A DNA stretch of 64,000 nucleotides, taken from positions 1 through 64,000 of the forward strand of contig CAVQUV010000004.1 of the NCBI GenBank assembly GCA_963716855.1, read 5' to 3'. Both the position numbers and the translations under genes were made by a program. Source of the DNA: JAGVSZ01 sp963716855. Its GTDB lineage: Bacteria > Pseudomonadota > Gammaproteobacteria > Burkholderiales > SG8-39. The notes beneath the pieces were generated by a model. The model was not told the origin of the DNA, did no database searches, and saw nothing but the letters and a program-made list of their open reading frames with translations. Below are positions 27,631 through 35,623 of this stretch, in pieces; positions within the stretch are counted from its first letter, which is position 1, and each line of letters opens with the position of its first letter.

Positions 27631-28386
27631 ATGCACCTTCGTCCAAAGCTTAAGGGGCACCCCACCTTGGCCACCACGCGATCTGCCGCCCGGCGCACCG
27701 CTTCCCCGGCGTCCGCCGAGCAGCGGGTATTTGACGCGATCCGCGACGCGATCTTCGAGCATCGGCTCGCGCCCGGCACGAAGCTCAAGGAGGTGTCGCT
27801 CGCCGAACTGTTCGGCGTCGGCCGCGCCGTGATCCGCAGTGCCCTCGCGCGGCTCGGCCACGCCCGTCTCGTCGAGCAGCGACCGAACCGCGGGGCGGTC
27901 GTCGCCACGCCCTCGATCGAGGAGAGCCGGCAGGTCTTCGAGGCGCGCACGGCCATCGAGGAGGCGATCGTCGCAAAGGTCGCGCGGACCGCCACTCTGC
28001 GCGACGCAGCCATGCTCCGGGAGTGGGTGGGGTCGGAGGAAACCGCTTACGCCCGCGGCGACGAGCGCGAAGGCGTGCGCCTTTCGGTCGAATTCCACCG
28101 CCGGCTCGCCGAAATCGCGGGCAACCGCGTGCTGTCGCGCTACCTCGACGAGCTCGTGACGCGCATGCCGCTGATCGCCCTCGCCCACCGTGGGCAGGCG
28201 CCCGCGCCGTGCGGGTGCGACGACCACGTCGCGCTCGTCGACGCGATCACCGCACGCGACGAGCGCGGGGCCGCGGCCCTCATGCGCGACCACATCGCGC
28301 ATCTCGAACGGGCGCTGAATCTGCGCCATCCGGAAGTGCCGAAGTCGCTCGCCGAAGTGTTCGGGCGCGTGCCGGCGGACGCCTGA
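27631..28386 (+). CDS. GntR family (FadR/FCD type) transcriptional regulator
   Basis: A 251-residue regulator. The winged-helix domain ('AEQRVFDAIRDAIFEHRLAP', 'GTKLKEVSLAELFGVGRAV', 'LVEQRPNRGAVVATPS') is followed by an all-helical FCD ligand domain. The FCD has metal-binding type residues in 'VRLSVEFHRRLAEIAGN', 'CDDHVALVDAI' and 'MRDHIAHLERAL'. The recognition helix carries 'GRAVIRSAL' where most members have S/TPVREAL, a mild departure. The first ATG at 27631 was chosen; a TTG at 27667 would remove a poorly conserved leader. Divergent from the xdh operon, it probably senses a purine degradation intermediate and controls both sides. Confidence 0.88.
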   Translation: MHLRPKLKGHPTLATTRSAARRTASPASAEQRVFDAIRDAIFEHRLAPGTKLKEVSLAELFGVGRAVIRSALARLGHARLVEQRPNRGAVVATPSIEESRQVFEARTAIEEAIVAKVARTATLRDAAMLREWVGSEETAYARGDEREGVRLSVEFHRRLAEIAGNRVLSRYLDELVTRMPLIALAHRGQAPAPCGCDDHVALVDAITARDERGAAALMRDHIAHLERALNLRHPEVPKSLAEVFGRVPADA

Positions 28387-28426
28387 TCGCCGGCACGGTG
28401 CGCGCCATCGGCGCTAGCATCGGGGC

Positions 28427-29164
28427 GTGAAGCCCTTCCGCACCCTCGGCTTGCTTGCCACGCTTATCGCGAGCGCAATGCCCGAATCCGCCGACGCGCA
28501 GGACGGGTTCGCCCTGCGTCGGGCCGAAATGGTGGCCGAGATCGCCGCCATGGCTCGAGCCACCGGCGCCGAAACGGGGCGTCCCGCGTTTGGCGCGCGG
28601 GTCATGGCGGCACTCGGCAAGGTGCCGCGCCACCTGCTCGTCCCCGAAGACCAGGTGCGGTACGCCTACGAGAACCGCCCCCTGTCGATCGGGCATGGGC
28701 AAACCATCTCGCAGCCCTACATCGTCGCCCTGATGACCGACTTGATGGACCCCAAGCCGACGGACGTGGTGCTCGAGGTCGGGACCGGTTCGGGCTACCA
28801 GGCCGCCGTGCTGGGCGAGCTGGTTGCGAAGGTCTATTCGATCGAGATCGTCGAGCCGGTCGGCAAGCGCGCGGCCGAAGGGCTTGCGAAGCTCGGCTGC
28901 AAGAACGTGCTCACGCGCATCGGCGACGGCTACAACGGCTGGCCCGAGGCCGCGCCGTTCGACTCGATCATCGTCACCGCGGCCGCTCCGTCGATCCCGG
29001 CGCCGCTGATCGACCAGCTCAAGCCGGGCGGCCGGCTGGTGATCCCGGTCGGCGGGCAGTGGGAGGTCCAGGAACTGCTGGTGGTCGAGAAGAAGGCCGA
29101 CGGCGCAACGACCACGCGGCGCACGATCCCGGTCCGCTTCGTCCCGCTGACGCGAACGAAGTAG
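28427..29164 (+). CDS. pcm: protein-L-isoaspartate O-methyltransferase, with signal peptide
   Basis: A 245-residue SAM-dependent methyltransferase that repairs isoaspartyl residues in aged proteins. Motif I is 'VVLEVGTGSGYQAAVLGEL', preceded by the family-typical 'RPLSIGHGQTISQPYIVALM', and followed by 'FDSIIVTAAAPSIPAPLIDQ' and 'LKPGGRLVIPVG'. Unlike E. coli Pcm it begins with a hydrophobic leader 'TLGLLATLIASAMPESADAQ' that looks like a cleavable signal peptide, so it may act in the periplasm. SAM would then have to be available there, which is an open question for this subgroup. Confidence 0.9.
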   Translation: MKPFRTLGLLATLIASAMPESADAQDGFALRRAEMVAEIAAMARATGAETGRPAFGARVMAALGKVPRHLLVPEDQVRYAYENRPLSIGHGQTISQPYIVALMTDLMDPKPTDVVLEVGTGSGYQAAVLGELVAKVYSIEIVEPVGKRAAEGLAKLGCKNVLTRIGDGYNGWPEAAPFDSIIVTAAAPSIPAPLIDQLKPGGRLVIPVGGQWEVQELLVVEKKADGATTTRRTIPVRFVPLTRTK

Positions 29165-29171
29165 CGCCGCG

Positions 29172-29711
29172 CTAGGTGCGGCCGCCGGTCCGCGAGCTCG
29201 TCGGGTCGGCGCCGCGGGCCTGCCGGCGCCAATCCCATGGCGGGGTCGGCGCCGCGTCGTGCCACAGCCCCCGCCGCGCGCCGCGCGCTTCGCTCTCCGC
29301 CGTCTCGTAGCTCTTCCGATCCTCCGGGGCCTGCTCCCGGGCGTATTCGCGGTACCACCACGCGTGCCCGCTGCGGACCTGCTCGAGGCCGACGTCGCGC
29401 GCACCGACGTAGACGTTGCAGACCTCGCGACCGTAGCGGTCGCGCTTGCTGCAGCGGACGTCCGCCTGCTTCCCGAACGCGAGGCGCGCGAGGTTCTCCT
29501 TCGCGGCCGCGCCGAACGTCTGGGCCTTTTCCGGCGCGTCGATGCCGGCGATCCGGATGCGGTGCTGCTGCTTTGCTGAGTCCAGGACCGTGACGGTATC
29601 GCCGTCCTGGATGCCGACAACTTGGCCGTCGAAGGCACGGGCGTAACTGGGCTGTGCGGCAAGCGCAGCAGCGAGAACGGCTCCCAGGAAGACTCGGTAA
29701 GCCATTGACAT
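29172..29711 (-). CDS. secreted thermonuclease family protein (SNase-like)
   Basis: A 179-residue staphylococcal-nuclease-like protein with a signal peptide ('VFLGAVLAAALAAQPSYARA'). Core motifs are 'VVGIQDGDTVTVLD', 'RIRIAGIDAPEKAQ' (first catalytic arginine and calcium-site aspartate) and 'RDRYGREVCNVYV' with the second arginine. It should be a calcium-dependent nuclease of the cell envelope or medium. The C-terminal 40 residues are low-complexity and basic. It converges on pcm with 7 bp between the stops. Confidence 0.87.
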   Translation of the reverse strand: MSMAYRVFLGAVLAAALAAQPSYARAFDGQVVGIQDGDTVTVLDSAKQQHRIRIAGIDAPEKAQTFGAAAKENLARLAFGKQADVRCSKRDRYGREVCNVYVGARDVGLEQVRSGHAWWYREYAREQAPEDRKSYETAESEARGARRGLWHDAAPTPPWDWRRQARGADPTSSRTGGRT

Positions 29712-29829
29712 ACCACGGATCGTAGCGATCCTGCGGACGATGACACCGGCATTTCTTCACGCTTTCGTGGTAAACCTATAAAGTGTGTAACCGCTATAGT
29801 GCAATCCGTACATTCCGGGAACGACGGCC

Positions 29830-30372
29830 ATGCCGAAGTTGCACGAGGTCCGGATCGAACCGCTGACTGCCGAGGGGTTCGCGCCATTCGGGCGGCTGGT
29901 CGCGACACGAGACGGTCCGCCCGACTATCGGGGTGCGAGCGGCACGCAGGGCTGGCACGTCCCGTTCGAGTCGGGCCAGCCGCTGCTCTCGGTGCTGAAG
30001 ACGCCTTATCTCGGCCTGCAATTCGGGAAGATGGAGCGGCACTTGCACGTCAGCCAGGCCTTCGTGCCGCTCGGTGGCGGCCGGGCCGTAGTCGCGGTCG
30101 CCCCGCCCACTCCGGATGGGCCACGTCCGCGGCTCGAGGACATCCGGGCCTTCCTGCTGGATGGGTCGAAGGGCTACGTGCTGCATCTCGGCACGTGGCA
30201 CAGCCTGGACCGGCTTCCGCTCGCGCCACCCGACACGACGTTCCTGATGATCACCGACCAGGAGACGCAGCGCGATCTCACCGACTCGTACGCCGGCCGC
30301 GGCCGCTGGGCGCTGACGCAGGAGGTCGATCTCGAGGTCGAGTACGGCGTAACCATCGCGCTCGGGCCGTGA
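29830..30372 (+). CDS. allA: ureidoglycolate lyase
   Basis: A 180-residue AllA-family protein that splits ureidoglycolate to glyoxylate and urea at the end of allantoin breakdown. Recognised by 'IEPLTAEGFAPFGRLV', 'MERHLHVSQAFVPLGG', 'LEDIRAFLLDGSKGYVLHLG' and 'TWHSLDRLPL', with the conserved histidines and glutamate of the cupin fold. The frame ends normally. Its place a few genes from the xdh operon and a BMP-type transporter supports a purine-to-glyoxylate route, though urate and allantoin enzymes are not in the window. Confidence 0.9.
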   Translation: MPKLHEVRIEPLTAEGFAPFGRLVATRDGPPDYRGASGTQGWHVPFESGQPLLSVLKTPYLGLQFGKMERHLHVSQAFVPLGGGRAVVAVAPPTPDGPRPRLEDIRAFLLDGSKGYVLHLGTWHSLDRLPLAPPDTTFLMITDQETQRDLTDSYAGRGRWALTQEVDLEVEYGVTIALGP

Positions 30373-30555
30373 ATTGCGTCGGAATTTCAGCACCTTGTTT
30401 CACCAGCGGCGAAGACCTGCAAACTCTTGTCAAACGTCGCTCGGGGCGCGGCGTTTTTGACGATTCGCAGTGCCTCGGCACCCGCGGCGGGGCAGCATGA
30501 ATAGAGTGGCGCCGTGAACCGGATGCGCAGGTGCGACCGGGGAAAGGAGAGCGGC

Positions 30556-31278
30556 ATGAACCTGACTTACATGCGCTACACACGCGCGGCGGCGGCCCTG
30601 GACGCACTCAAAGGCGCGGTCCGCGGCGCCCTAGTCGCGGTCGGCGTGATCGTCCTCGTGTTCGTGGCGATCGAGGGAACACGCCTACTCACCGGGCACG
30701 GGTCGGGCGACCGTCTGCCCGTCGCCGACGGGCCGGACGCAACGGCCGCGGGCGCGCAGCGGCATTCCGTCCAAGCCGAGACGATTCAGATGGATCGGCG
30801 CCTGCAGGCGCTGGCGAACCACCTCGCGCGGCGCTACCGGGTGGCCCCGGAGCCACTCGAGGAGCTCGTCCACGCGGCCTTCGCCGCGGGCCGCCTCACG
30901 CAGCTCGACCCCCTCCTCATCCTCGCGGTCATCGCGGTCGAATCGCGCTTCAACCCGATCGCGGAGAGCGACTACGGGGCGCGCGGCCTCATGCAGGTGG
31001 TGCCGCGCTTCCACCTCGAGAAGCTCGCCGGGCACGGCGGGGAAGCGACGCTCCTCGAGCCCCACACGAACATCCTCGTCGGCACGCGGATCCTGGACGA
31101 GTACATCCAGCGGACCGGGAGTCTCGAGGCGGGCCTGCAGCTCTACGCCGGCGCCGCGGACGACCCGGCGCGCGGGTATGCGCAGCGCGTGCTCGCCGAG
31201 CAGCAGCGCCTCGTGCAGGTGATGCGATCGCTACCCTCGCGCCCGGAGGCCGCGGTACTCGGCAACGTGCGCAGCTGA
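30556..31278 (+). CDS. membrane-anchored lytic transglycosylase, SLT domain
   Basis: A 240-residue protein. After a short cytoplasmic N-terminus there is one transmembrane helix ('GALVAVGVIVLVFVAIEGT'), then a linker and an SLT/goose-lysozyme-like domain with catalytic glutamate in 'LAVIAVESRFNPIAESDYG', then 'ARGLMQVVPRFH' and 'LQLYAGA'. It would cleave peptidoglycan glycan strands in the periplasm. The start at 30556 was chosen for its ribosome binding site 'aaaggagagcggc'; an earlier in-frame start lacks one. Confidence 0.87.
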   Translation: MNLTYMRYTRAAAALDALKGAVRGALVAVGVIVLVFVAIEGTRLLTGHGSGDRLPVADGPDATAAGAQRHSVQAETIQMDRRLQALANHLARRYRVAPEPLEELVHAAFAAGRLTQLDPLLILAVIAVESRFNPIAESDYGARGLMQVVPRFHLEKLAGHGGEATLLEPHTNILVGTRILDEYIQRTGSLEAGLQLYAGAADDPARGYAQRVLAEQQRLVQVMRSLPSRPEAAVLGNVRS

Positions 31279-31378
31279 CCCCCGCCACCCGCGTCGGAAC
31301 GACGGCGGCGGGAACCCGTCGAGCCGGGCTTGCAGGGATTCGATGCGCATCGCTTTTGCCTTCAGGCGCCCCGCCGTG

Positions 31379-32065
31379 TCAGGCTGAGTCACCCGATCCC
31401 GCGTGCTTCGCGGCGAAGTAATCGATTTCTTCCTTTAGCGTCTCCGTCGCGGGCAAACCGTCGGGATCGGGCCGCGAGCAGGGATAGTGCGCGAGCTTGT
31501 CTTGCACCGATCCGATCCAGTCGAGGTCGTAGGACGTCCTGCCGCCCTTCTCGCTCCGGGTGAACTTGAGCGGAAACAGCCAGCACGGCGTCGGCTTGTG
31601 CGCCCACTTGTGCGCGCCGAGCGCCAGCGACGCGACCTGGAAGGCGCACCGGCCGTCGGGGTGCGCGAACACGCACATCGACCCCGCCTGGTCCGCAGGT
31701 GTGAGCGCCTGTCCCGACGTTGCGGCGCGATACAGGCCTTCGCGCCCGATACCGTGCGGCGTCACGATCTCGGTCTGGCAAAGCTGCGGACTTCCGAGCG
31801 CGTCGAGCGGTACGAACGCACGTCCGGGATCGGCGACGTGCCCGAAGAACGCCGGGTGCTCGCGGACGAACGCGGCAAGGCGCTCCGCCTCCGGCTTGTC
31901 GACCCGCACCCCCTTGCTGCAGCACGCGGCCTTGCAAGCCGCGGCCTCCGCGCAACTCCGTAGGCGCAGCGCACGCAGCTCGTCGCTCAACGATACGATC
32001 GGCGCTGCGCGGCGGGCATTGCCGCGCGGCCGCTTGAGCAGGTTGGCGATCATCCGCAGAAGCAT
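31379..32065 (-). CDS. cysteine-cluster protein, YkgJ-like
   Basis: A 228-residue protein with a cysteine cluster 'CAEAAACKAACCSKGVRV' near residue 40, and later 'LCQTEIVTPHG', 'SMCVFAHPDGRCAFQV' and 'PTPCWLFPLKFT'. This spacing matches the zinc- or iron-chelating YkgJ/DUF3109-like group. A metal-binding or iron-sulfur role is likely; the reaction is unknown. It is convergent with the transglycosylase gene. The frame from 32065 has plausible basic N-terminal residues but no strong ribosome binding site. Confidence 0.7.
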   Translation of the reverse strand: MLLRMIANLLKRPRGNARRAAPIVSLSDELRALRLRSCAEAAACKAACCSKGVRVDKPEAERLAAFVREHPAFFGHVADPGRAFVPLDALGSPQLCQTEIVTPHGIGREGLYRAATSGQALTPADQAGSMCVFAHPDGRCAFQVASLALGAHKWAHKPTPCWLFPLKFTRSEKGGRTSYDLDWIGSVQDKLAHYPCSRPDPDGLPATETLKEEIDYFAAKHAGSGDSA

Positions 32066-32275
32066 CGGCGGAGATTATGCCCGCGCACGTCGCACGGGTT
32101 CTTCAGCGTCGGGACGCCAGCCGGTAGAGCCTGCGCATCGCTTGCGCGCGTGTCGCCGTACTCGATTTCAGCTCTCCGATCCCCCAGCCGTTCTTTGCCG
32201 ATGCGGGCAGGTCGGGATGAGGACACGACCGAATTCGCGCCGACGCAGCGCAACTCGCCAACCGGATCCAGGCGC

Positions 32276-32614
32276 TCAAGACGCGATCGGTGCGAGGTGC
32301 CGACCCGCTTCCGGCTGCACTTCCCAGAGCTCTTCCGTATGGCCGAACCAATTCTCCAGCTTGACGACGGCTCCGCCGTCCATCATGGCTCGAGCTTTGG
32401 CGTAAGACGTGGCTTCCAGTCGTGTGTCGAAGCAGACCGGGCACTCGCTATGCTCTTTAACGACTTCCCAGCCGTCGTTTAAGGCAGCCGGGTACACGAC
32501 GTATACCGACCGCTGCTGCTCGGCGCTGCTGCAAGGATTGACCATAGGAGCAGGGTAGCGAGCGGCGGCGGCTCGGGGTGGTGAATAGTTCCGTGGGTCG
32601 AGTGAGGTAGTCAC
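32276..32614 (-). CDS. hypothetical protein, DUF2188-like
   Basis: A 112-residue frame whose middle part, 'YVVYPAALNDGWEVVKEH' followed by 'FDTRLEATSYAKARAMM', has the layout of small DUF2188-type proteins (a strand ending in GW-V, then a helix of tagged alanines). The first 23 residues are proline-rich and may not be translated; an internal ATG near 32545 is an alternative start. No signal peptide or membrane helix. The 210 bp between it and the cysteine-cluster gene show nothing recognisable. Confidence 0.45.
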   Translation of the reverse strand: MTTSLDPRNYSPPRAAAARYPAPMVNPCSSAEQQRSVYVVYPAALNDGWEVVKEHSECPVCFDTRLEATSYAKARAMMDGGAVVKLENWFGHTEELWEVQPEAGRHLAPIAS

Positions 32615-32893
32615 GGCCCGCAGGGTCCTCGAGTTCCACGGCGCTATTGGTCCTAGACCCCTCCAAAGTCAGAGATTCCCGACCCGGACCCGATCGGAGG
32701 CGACTTGCAGCGTAGATTTCGCCACGGACGGCAAATCGGGTTCGGCGTATTCTTTGTTTGTCCAAGGGCGGGGCAAGGCAACGAGCGGGTCGCCGGGGCT
32801 GCGGCGATGCGCGGCCCGGACTTCCGACCTGCCCTGTCGCCAGGCGTTTGAGTGATGGTTGAAAAATCGACTTCAAGTTTCGCGCACGTTTCC

Positions 32894-34036
32894 ATGTCCC
32901 GGTCTGATTGCCCGGTCTGCGCGCATGCCAACCCGGCGGAATCCAGGTTCTGCAATGCCTGCGGCGCGCCGTTGCATCTGGCGCCGTGCCCGCGCTGCGG
33001 GGCCATGAACGCGCGGGACGCGAAGGACTGCTATGAGTGCGGCGCCGTTCTGATCGAGCGTTCCGCCGACGCGCTCGCCGCTCGGTCGCCCGCCGCCGCG
33101 GCGATCGGCGGATCCGGCTCAGAGGCGCCGGCCGCGACGCGCGGAGGCGAACCGGTGGCACGTCAGCCGTCGGGAAGCAATGCGCCTGATCGTTCCGCCG
33201 AGACGGTCGCGAATCCGCAGGAACTGCTGCGCGAGATTCAACGGATGATGGCGACACCCGCTTCCGATGCGGCTGCGATGCACTCGGAGAGGGTTGGCCT
33301 CGCCGCGCAAGCGGGAAGCGCCGAGCCGAACGATGCGGCCGGTCCGCTGGCGAACGCGTTGCGGCCCCGCCCTGGATCGGCCATCATCGCCGCCCGCGCG
33401 CTACCCCCTGTCTCCGGGACCGCGCCCCGCAAGCGACGCTACGGCGCGATCGTCGGATCAATGGTTCTCGCAGTCCTCGCCGTCGTCGCCTACTACGCCT
33501 ATCGTCAGCACTCGGCCGTCGACACGGCTCGGATCCCTGCCGCGAGCGGTGAGACGACGGCCCGAAGCGGTCATGCCGGCGGCGGCTCCATCGTCGTCCC
33601 GGAGGCCGACCCGGTTCGCCGGGCGCCGATTGCCTCGACCCCGAGCCCCGTCGAACCGCCGGCGGCCGCGAACACCGTTCCGGTGACGACCGGTCCCGAG
33701 CGCGGTGTCGTCGTCATCCGCAAAGACGACGCGGCAGCAGGCAATGCGAGGAGCGGAAAGAGCGACGTGAAGGACCCTGCGCCCGGCGATGGGACAGGGC
33801 CAGCAAAGGTTCCATCGGCGGCCGCGACGCGCGGGACCGAAAATCAGCAACGCACCGGGCGTGCGCCCGAGAGATCGCCGGAGGCCGCCGCCGCCGCTGC
33901 GGTGCTCGTCCCGCGGGCCCCGACGCCGGGCGCCGGCACGCGCATCGAGCCGCCCCCGCCGCGCCTGGGGCCGTGCACGGAAGCCGTCGCGGCCCTCGGG
34001 CTGTGTGCGCCAGAACCCACTCAACGGAGGGAATAG
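32894..34036 (+). CDS. zinc-ribbon membrane protein with Cx9C tail
   Basis: A 380-residue protein. It opens with two zinc ribbons, 'CPVCAHANPAESRFCNACG' and 'CPRCGAMNARDAKDCYECG'. A long Ala/Gly/Pro-rich disordered stretch follows, then one transmembrane helix ('AIVGSMVLAVLAVVAYYAY') near residue 205, then a second disordered, probably periplasmic, stretch. The C-terminus ends with a short cysteine pair, 'PCTEAVAALGLCAPEP'. No enzyme domain is visible. I took the ATG just before the first ribbon as start; ATG 32855 or GTG 32852 would add 13-14 residues. It is coupled to the TAXI gene (stop one base before the next ATG), so the two probably work together, for example as an envelope sensor or scaffold. 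Confidence 0.7.
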   Translation: MSRSDCPVCAHANPAESRFCNACGAPLHLAPCPRCGAMNARDAKDCYECGAVLIERSADALAARSPAAAAIGGSGSEAPAATRGGEPVARQPSGSNAPDRSAETVANPQELLREIQRMMATPASDAAAMHSERVGLAAQAGSAEPNDAAGPLANALRPRPGSAIIAARALPPVSGTAPRKRRYGAIVGSMVLAVLAVVAYYAYRQHSAVDTARIPAASGETTARSGHAGGGSIVVPEADPVRRAPIASTPSPVEPPAAANTVPVTTGPERGVVVIRKDDAAAGNARSGKSDVKDPAPGDGTGPAKVPSAAATRGTENQQRTGRAPERSPEAAAAAAVLVPRAPTPGAGTRIEPPPPRLGPCTEAVAALGLCAPEPTQRRE

Positions 34037-34037
34037 C

Positions 34038-35087
34038 ATGGGATGGCAGGTCGTAGGGGCAGTCGTCGCCGCAGCGCTTTGGGTTCACTGCGGGATCGCG
34101 TCCGCAGCGGCTCAGTACAAGATCGTCACTGCGTCGGAGCGCGGGACCTACTACGCGATCGGCGGCGATCTCGCCAAGTTCGTCGCACCGGAGGCGGACA
34201 TCGAGCTCGAGGTGTTGCCCTCGGCGGGGTCGGCCGCGAACGTCCGGCATCTGCGCTACGACCTGGGCGTGAAGTTCGCGATCGTCCAGGCGGATGTCTT
34301 CCAGGCATTCATCGACCGAGCCGCGGACAAGAACGTCGAGGCGGCCAACCTGATCCGTCCCCTGCGGGTCATCCTGCCGCTCTACAACACCGAGATCCAC
34401 TACATCGTCCGCGCCGATTCCGAGCTGAACTACCTGCATGACATCAGGAACGCGAAGATCAACGGCGGCCTTCTCGGGAGCGGCGCAGCGCTCATCACCG
34501 CCACGCTCTACCGGATGATGTTCGGCGGCCCCATCCCGGAGGCGAATGCGAGCTACCTCTCGAACGAGGAAGCGCTGGTCAAGCTGGTCACCGACAAGTC
34601 GGTCGACGTGGTCGTGGTGGCCGCGGGGCAGCCGGCTCCGCTGGTCGCCAACATGAAGCCGGAGGCGCAGAAGCTGATCAAGCTGCTGAAGTTCGACCCC
34701 GCCCACCCGACGAGCAGGCTCCCCTTGACGACCTACTCGTCGGCAACGGTTCGCGTAGGCAGCTACCCCAACCTCATCACCGAAGACTTCACGACCATCG
34801 CAGTGGGAGCGTTCCTGGTCACCTACGATTACAACCTGAAAGGCACGGTCGACTCCCTGTCCCGATTCGGACGATCGTTGTGCCAGAACTTCGCCACGCT
34901 GCAGGCCCAGGGCCACCCCAAGTGGCGCGAGGTCGACCTGAAGCTGCCGGAGCTCGGTCCAGGCTGGATCTACTACCCGCCCACGACTCGGGAAATACGC
35001 GCGTGCGTCACCGCGAAGTCGAAGGTGCAAGCGAAGCCCGTGAAGAGGTGCTCGCCCGAAGAGAACATACTGGGGCTCTGCAAGTAG
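34038..35087 (+). CDS. TAXI family TRAP transporter solute-binding protein
   Basis: A 349-residue periplasmic protein with a signal peptide ('GAVVAAALWVHCGIASAAAQ') and the TAXI-type core: 'YKIVTASERGTYYAIGGDLA', 'LEVLPSAGSAANVRHLRY', 'GVKFAIVQADVFQAF', 'LNYLHDIRNAKIN' and 'LLTITAFLLVT'-like text seen as 'AVGAFLVTYD'. The usual partner, a DctM/fused membrane permease, is absent here, so it may serve a transporter elsewhere or act as a ligand sensor. The last residues 'RCSPEENILGLCK' form a Cx9C pair like that ending the preceding zinc-ribbon protein. The ATG follows 'cggagggaatagc'. Confidence 0.82.
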   Translation: MGWQVVGAVVAAALWVHCGIASAAAQYKIVTASERGTYYAIGGDLAKFVAPEADIELEVLPSAGSAANVRHLRYDLGVKFAIVQADVFQAFIDRAADKNVEAANLIRPLRVILPLYNTEIHYIVRADSELNYLHDIRNAKINGGLLGSGAALITATLYRMMFGGPIPEANASYLSNEEALVKLVTDKSVDVVVVAAGQPAPLVANMKPEAQKLIKLLKFDPAHPTSRLPLTTYSSATVRVGSYPNLITEDFTTIAVGAFLVTYDYNLKGTVDSLSRFGRSLCQNFATLQAQGHPKWREVDLKLPELGPGWIYYPPTTREIRACVTAKSKVQAKPVKRCSPEENILGLCK

Positions 35088-35180
35088 CTTTCGAGCCCGC
35101 GCAGACAGGAACCGCCTCTCGTCCGCAACGGAAAAACCGGGGCGGCTCCCGTCCACATCGACTTCCGAGGAGGCACCACC

Positions 35181-35279
35181 ATGTCCCTAGGCAAAGCCCA
35201 ACACCGGAAGAAGCGCGTCCGCCGGCAGGCATCGCGCAAGGTCGCTCAGCGAGCAGAACGCGCACCGCGGCGACGCTAA
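35181..35279 (+). CDS. very small basic protein (copy 1 of a duplicated ORF)
   Basis: A 32-residue ORF starting 'MSLGKAQHRKKRVRRQASRK' and ending 'APRRR'. About half the residues are Arg or Lys. It has a strong ribosome binding site, 'cgaggaggcaccacc', directly upstream. A second copy on the opposite strand at 53913-54035 shares nearly the whole peptide and the ribosome binding site sequence. Conservation of the peptide between copies makes translation likely. No family is recognised; RNA or DNA binding would fit the charge but is only a guess. Confidence 0.5.
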   Translation: MSLGKAQHRKKRVRRQASRKVAQRAERAPRRR

Positions 35280-35623
35280 CCTGCGCCCGATCCAGAAAAG
35301 TCCAGGTTCTTTGCCAGCCCGGAGCGAAGCCGGCGGAGGCGGCGTGAAAGTTTTCAGGGTACCTGATAGCCCCCAATAGGGCGACCAGTATCGCCGCGAC
35401 TCACGCCCGGCCAAACAGACTCACGCCCGGCCAAACAGTAAGTGGCCTTTCCCCAATTCGACGGACAGTTTGGGTAGATGGGAGGATTTTGCTGGAAGTG
35501 TTGACGTCAATCTACGCTTCGCAAGCTGTACCTGCGCTCGTTCGAGTTCGCCCGCGATGATCGCATCGCCTCCGCAGCCTGGACCACAACGACTGTTCGA
35601 GGGAGCAAAGCCTGCCACATCGG
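35280..35623. other. intergenic region between the small basic ORF and the PKS-NRPS
   Basis: It holds the 3' flank of the small ORF, a 20-bp tandem duplication at 35399-35438 and the 3' flank of the minus-strand PKS-NRPS gene. No thioesterase, phosphopantetheinyl transferase or other coding sequence is seen on either strand. Confidence 0.6.
35399..35438. repeat. 20-bp unit in two exact tandem copies
   Basis: The unit 'actcacgcccggccaaacag' occurs twice without a gap. It lies in the intergenic region downstream of the PKS-NRPS gene. Two units are too few for a CRISPR or a regulatory array; a simple slippage duplication is likely, and an operator pair is possible. Confidence 0.7.

Noticed and set aside
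32050..32253. 67-codon minus-strand frame next to the cysteine-cluster gene
   Set aside because: No ribosome binding site, no protein-like features; overlaps the neighbour's start.
35399..35438. Possible start of a CRISPR array
   Set aside because: Only two adjacent 20-bp copies without spacers and no cas genes.
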